Below are positions 4,928 through 5,197 of a stretch of 5,197 nt of DNA, piece after piece; position 1 is the stretch's first letter; every line of letters starts with the position of its first letter. A model generated the notes under the pieces. That model was not told the origin of the DNA and ran no database searches. It worked only from the letters and a program-made list of their open reading frames with translations. The translations under genes were made by a program, and so were the position numbers. The stretch is from Candidatus Sulfopaludibacter sp. SbA3 (lineage in GTDB: Bacteria > Acidobacteriota > Terriglobia > Bryobacterales > Bryobacteraceae), in contig CAMDKT010000463.1 of assembly GCA_945900935.1 (NCBI GenBank), positions 1 through 5,197 of the forward strand. The letters are read 5' to 3'.

Positions 4928-5197
4928 ATGAAAATCTGCCGCCGCCAGTTCCTCGCCGCCGCCGCCGCCCTTACCCCCTACCAACTCATCGGCGCGCCCT
5001 CCCGCCAACCCAAGGCCCACTTCGCCGTCCACCCCTTCGTCGAAGCCAACCCCAAAGCTGTCTTCATCAAACGCACCCGCGTCCCGCAAAAGATGGACGA
5101 AGCCGCCAAGCTCAAAGAAGGCATCGCCTTCGCCCGCGACGTCTTCGTCCCCGCCGACACCGGCATCCCAATCAGCCACCGCATCATCCTTAAACCC
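4928..5197 (+). CDS. Tat-exported DUF362 protein (N-terminal 90 residues, cut by window edge)
   Basis: The frame opens at the ATG at 4928 and is still open at the last base, so only the first 90 residues are visible. The start MKICRRQFLAAAAALTP is a Tat signal: twin Arg at 5-6, RRQFL motif, Ala-rich hydrophobic stretch. After it, NPKAVFIKRTRV (41-52), a charged helix with KLKEGIAFARDVF (61-73) and GIPISHRIILKP (79-90) match the opening of DUF362 proteins, whose first conserved block ends in a K-P-N motif; the window stops at K-P. Some DUF362 proteins carry iron-sulfur domains, and a Tat route suits a protein folded around a cofactor, but any Cys motif would lie beyond the edge. The strong ribosome binding site and 13-base spacing tie it to the upstream unknown gene. 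Its biochemical role is not established for the family in this setting. Confidence 0.78.
   Translation, partial: MKICRRQFLAAAAALTPYQLIGAPSRQPKAHFAVHPFVEANPKAVFIKRTRVPQKMDEAAKLKEGIAFARDVFVPADTGIPISHRIILKP

Noticed and set aside
4754..5179. 141-codon minus-strand open frame, Gly-rich
   Set aside because: It spans the coupled stop, Shine-Dalgarno and Tat start of the plus-strand operon; there are no family motifs and the composition is typical of a shadow frame.
1..5197. CRISPR array, tRNA/rRNA genes, transposase or terminal repeats
   Set aside because: No regularly spaced repeats, no tRNA-like cloverleaf, no rRNA stretches and no transposase motifs were found by eye on either strand.

Overview
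The window looks like chromosomal DNA from a soil-type Acidobacteriota, most likely of the Solibacter/Bryobacter kind. This is an inference from three things: GC-rich protein families, an ADOP/MacB-like permease opening (starting MLQDLRYALRM) that is very common in that group, and exported hydrolases with twin-arginine (Tat) or Sec leaders, including a Cys-type sulfatase and a secreted nucleoside hydrolase. No RNA gene, CRISPR array, intact insertion sequence or phage gene was seen.

Layout from left to right. A complete minus-strand sulfatase fills 19-1341. A perfect 10-bp hairpin lies in its 5' leader (1366-1394). Next is a poorly coding stretch (1348-1676) that holds only the last ~30 codons of a LytTR DNA-binding domain, read as a gene relic. 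A compact plus-strand toxin-antitoxin-type pair follows: a DUF433 antitoxin-like protein (1677-1943) overlapping by 17 bases a DUF5615 PIN-like protein (1927-2253). A minus-strand exported nucleoside hydrolase (2291-3247) faces this pair. Then comes a tiny, very basic secreted protein (3320-3538), and then the broken start of an ADOP-type ABC permease with an internal deletion and a frameshift (3582-3822). The window ends with a plus-strand two-gene operon: an unrecognised protein, possibly glycosidase-like (3832-4914), tightly coupled to a Tat-exported DUF362 protein that runs off the right edge (4928-5197).

How the parts fit. The sulfatase, the nucleoside hydrolase and perhaps the last operon fit a scavenging lifestyle in which sulfated glycans and nucleosides are attacked outside the cytoplasm, but they are separate transcription units and not one pathway. 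Two gene relics (LytTR and ADOP permease), plus a gene that may have lost its signal peptide beside one of them, make this a patch of gene turnover. The toxin-antitoxin pair differs from its surroundings in base composition: G exceeds C on the plus strand inside it, while C strongly exceeds G on both sides. Recent acquisition is therefore plausible. I see no clear new multi-gene system. The best leads are the unrecognised gene coupled to DUF362, and the acid-free secreted mini-protein.
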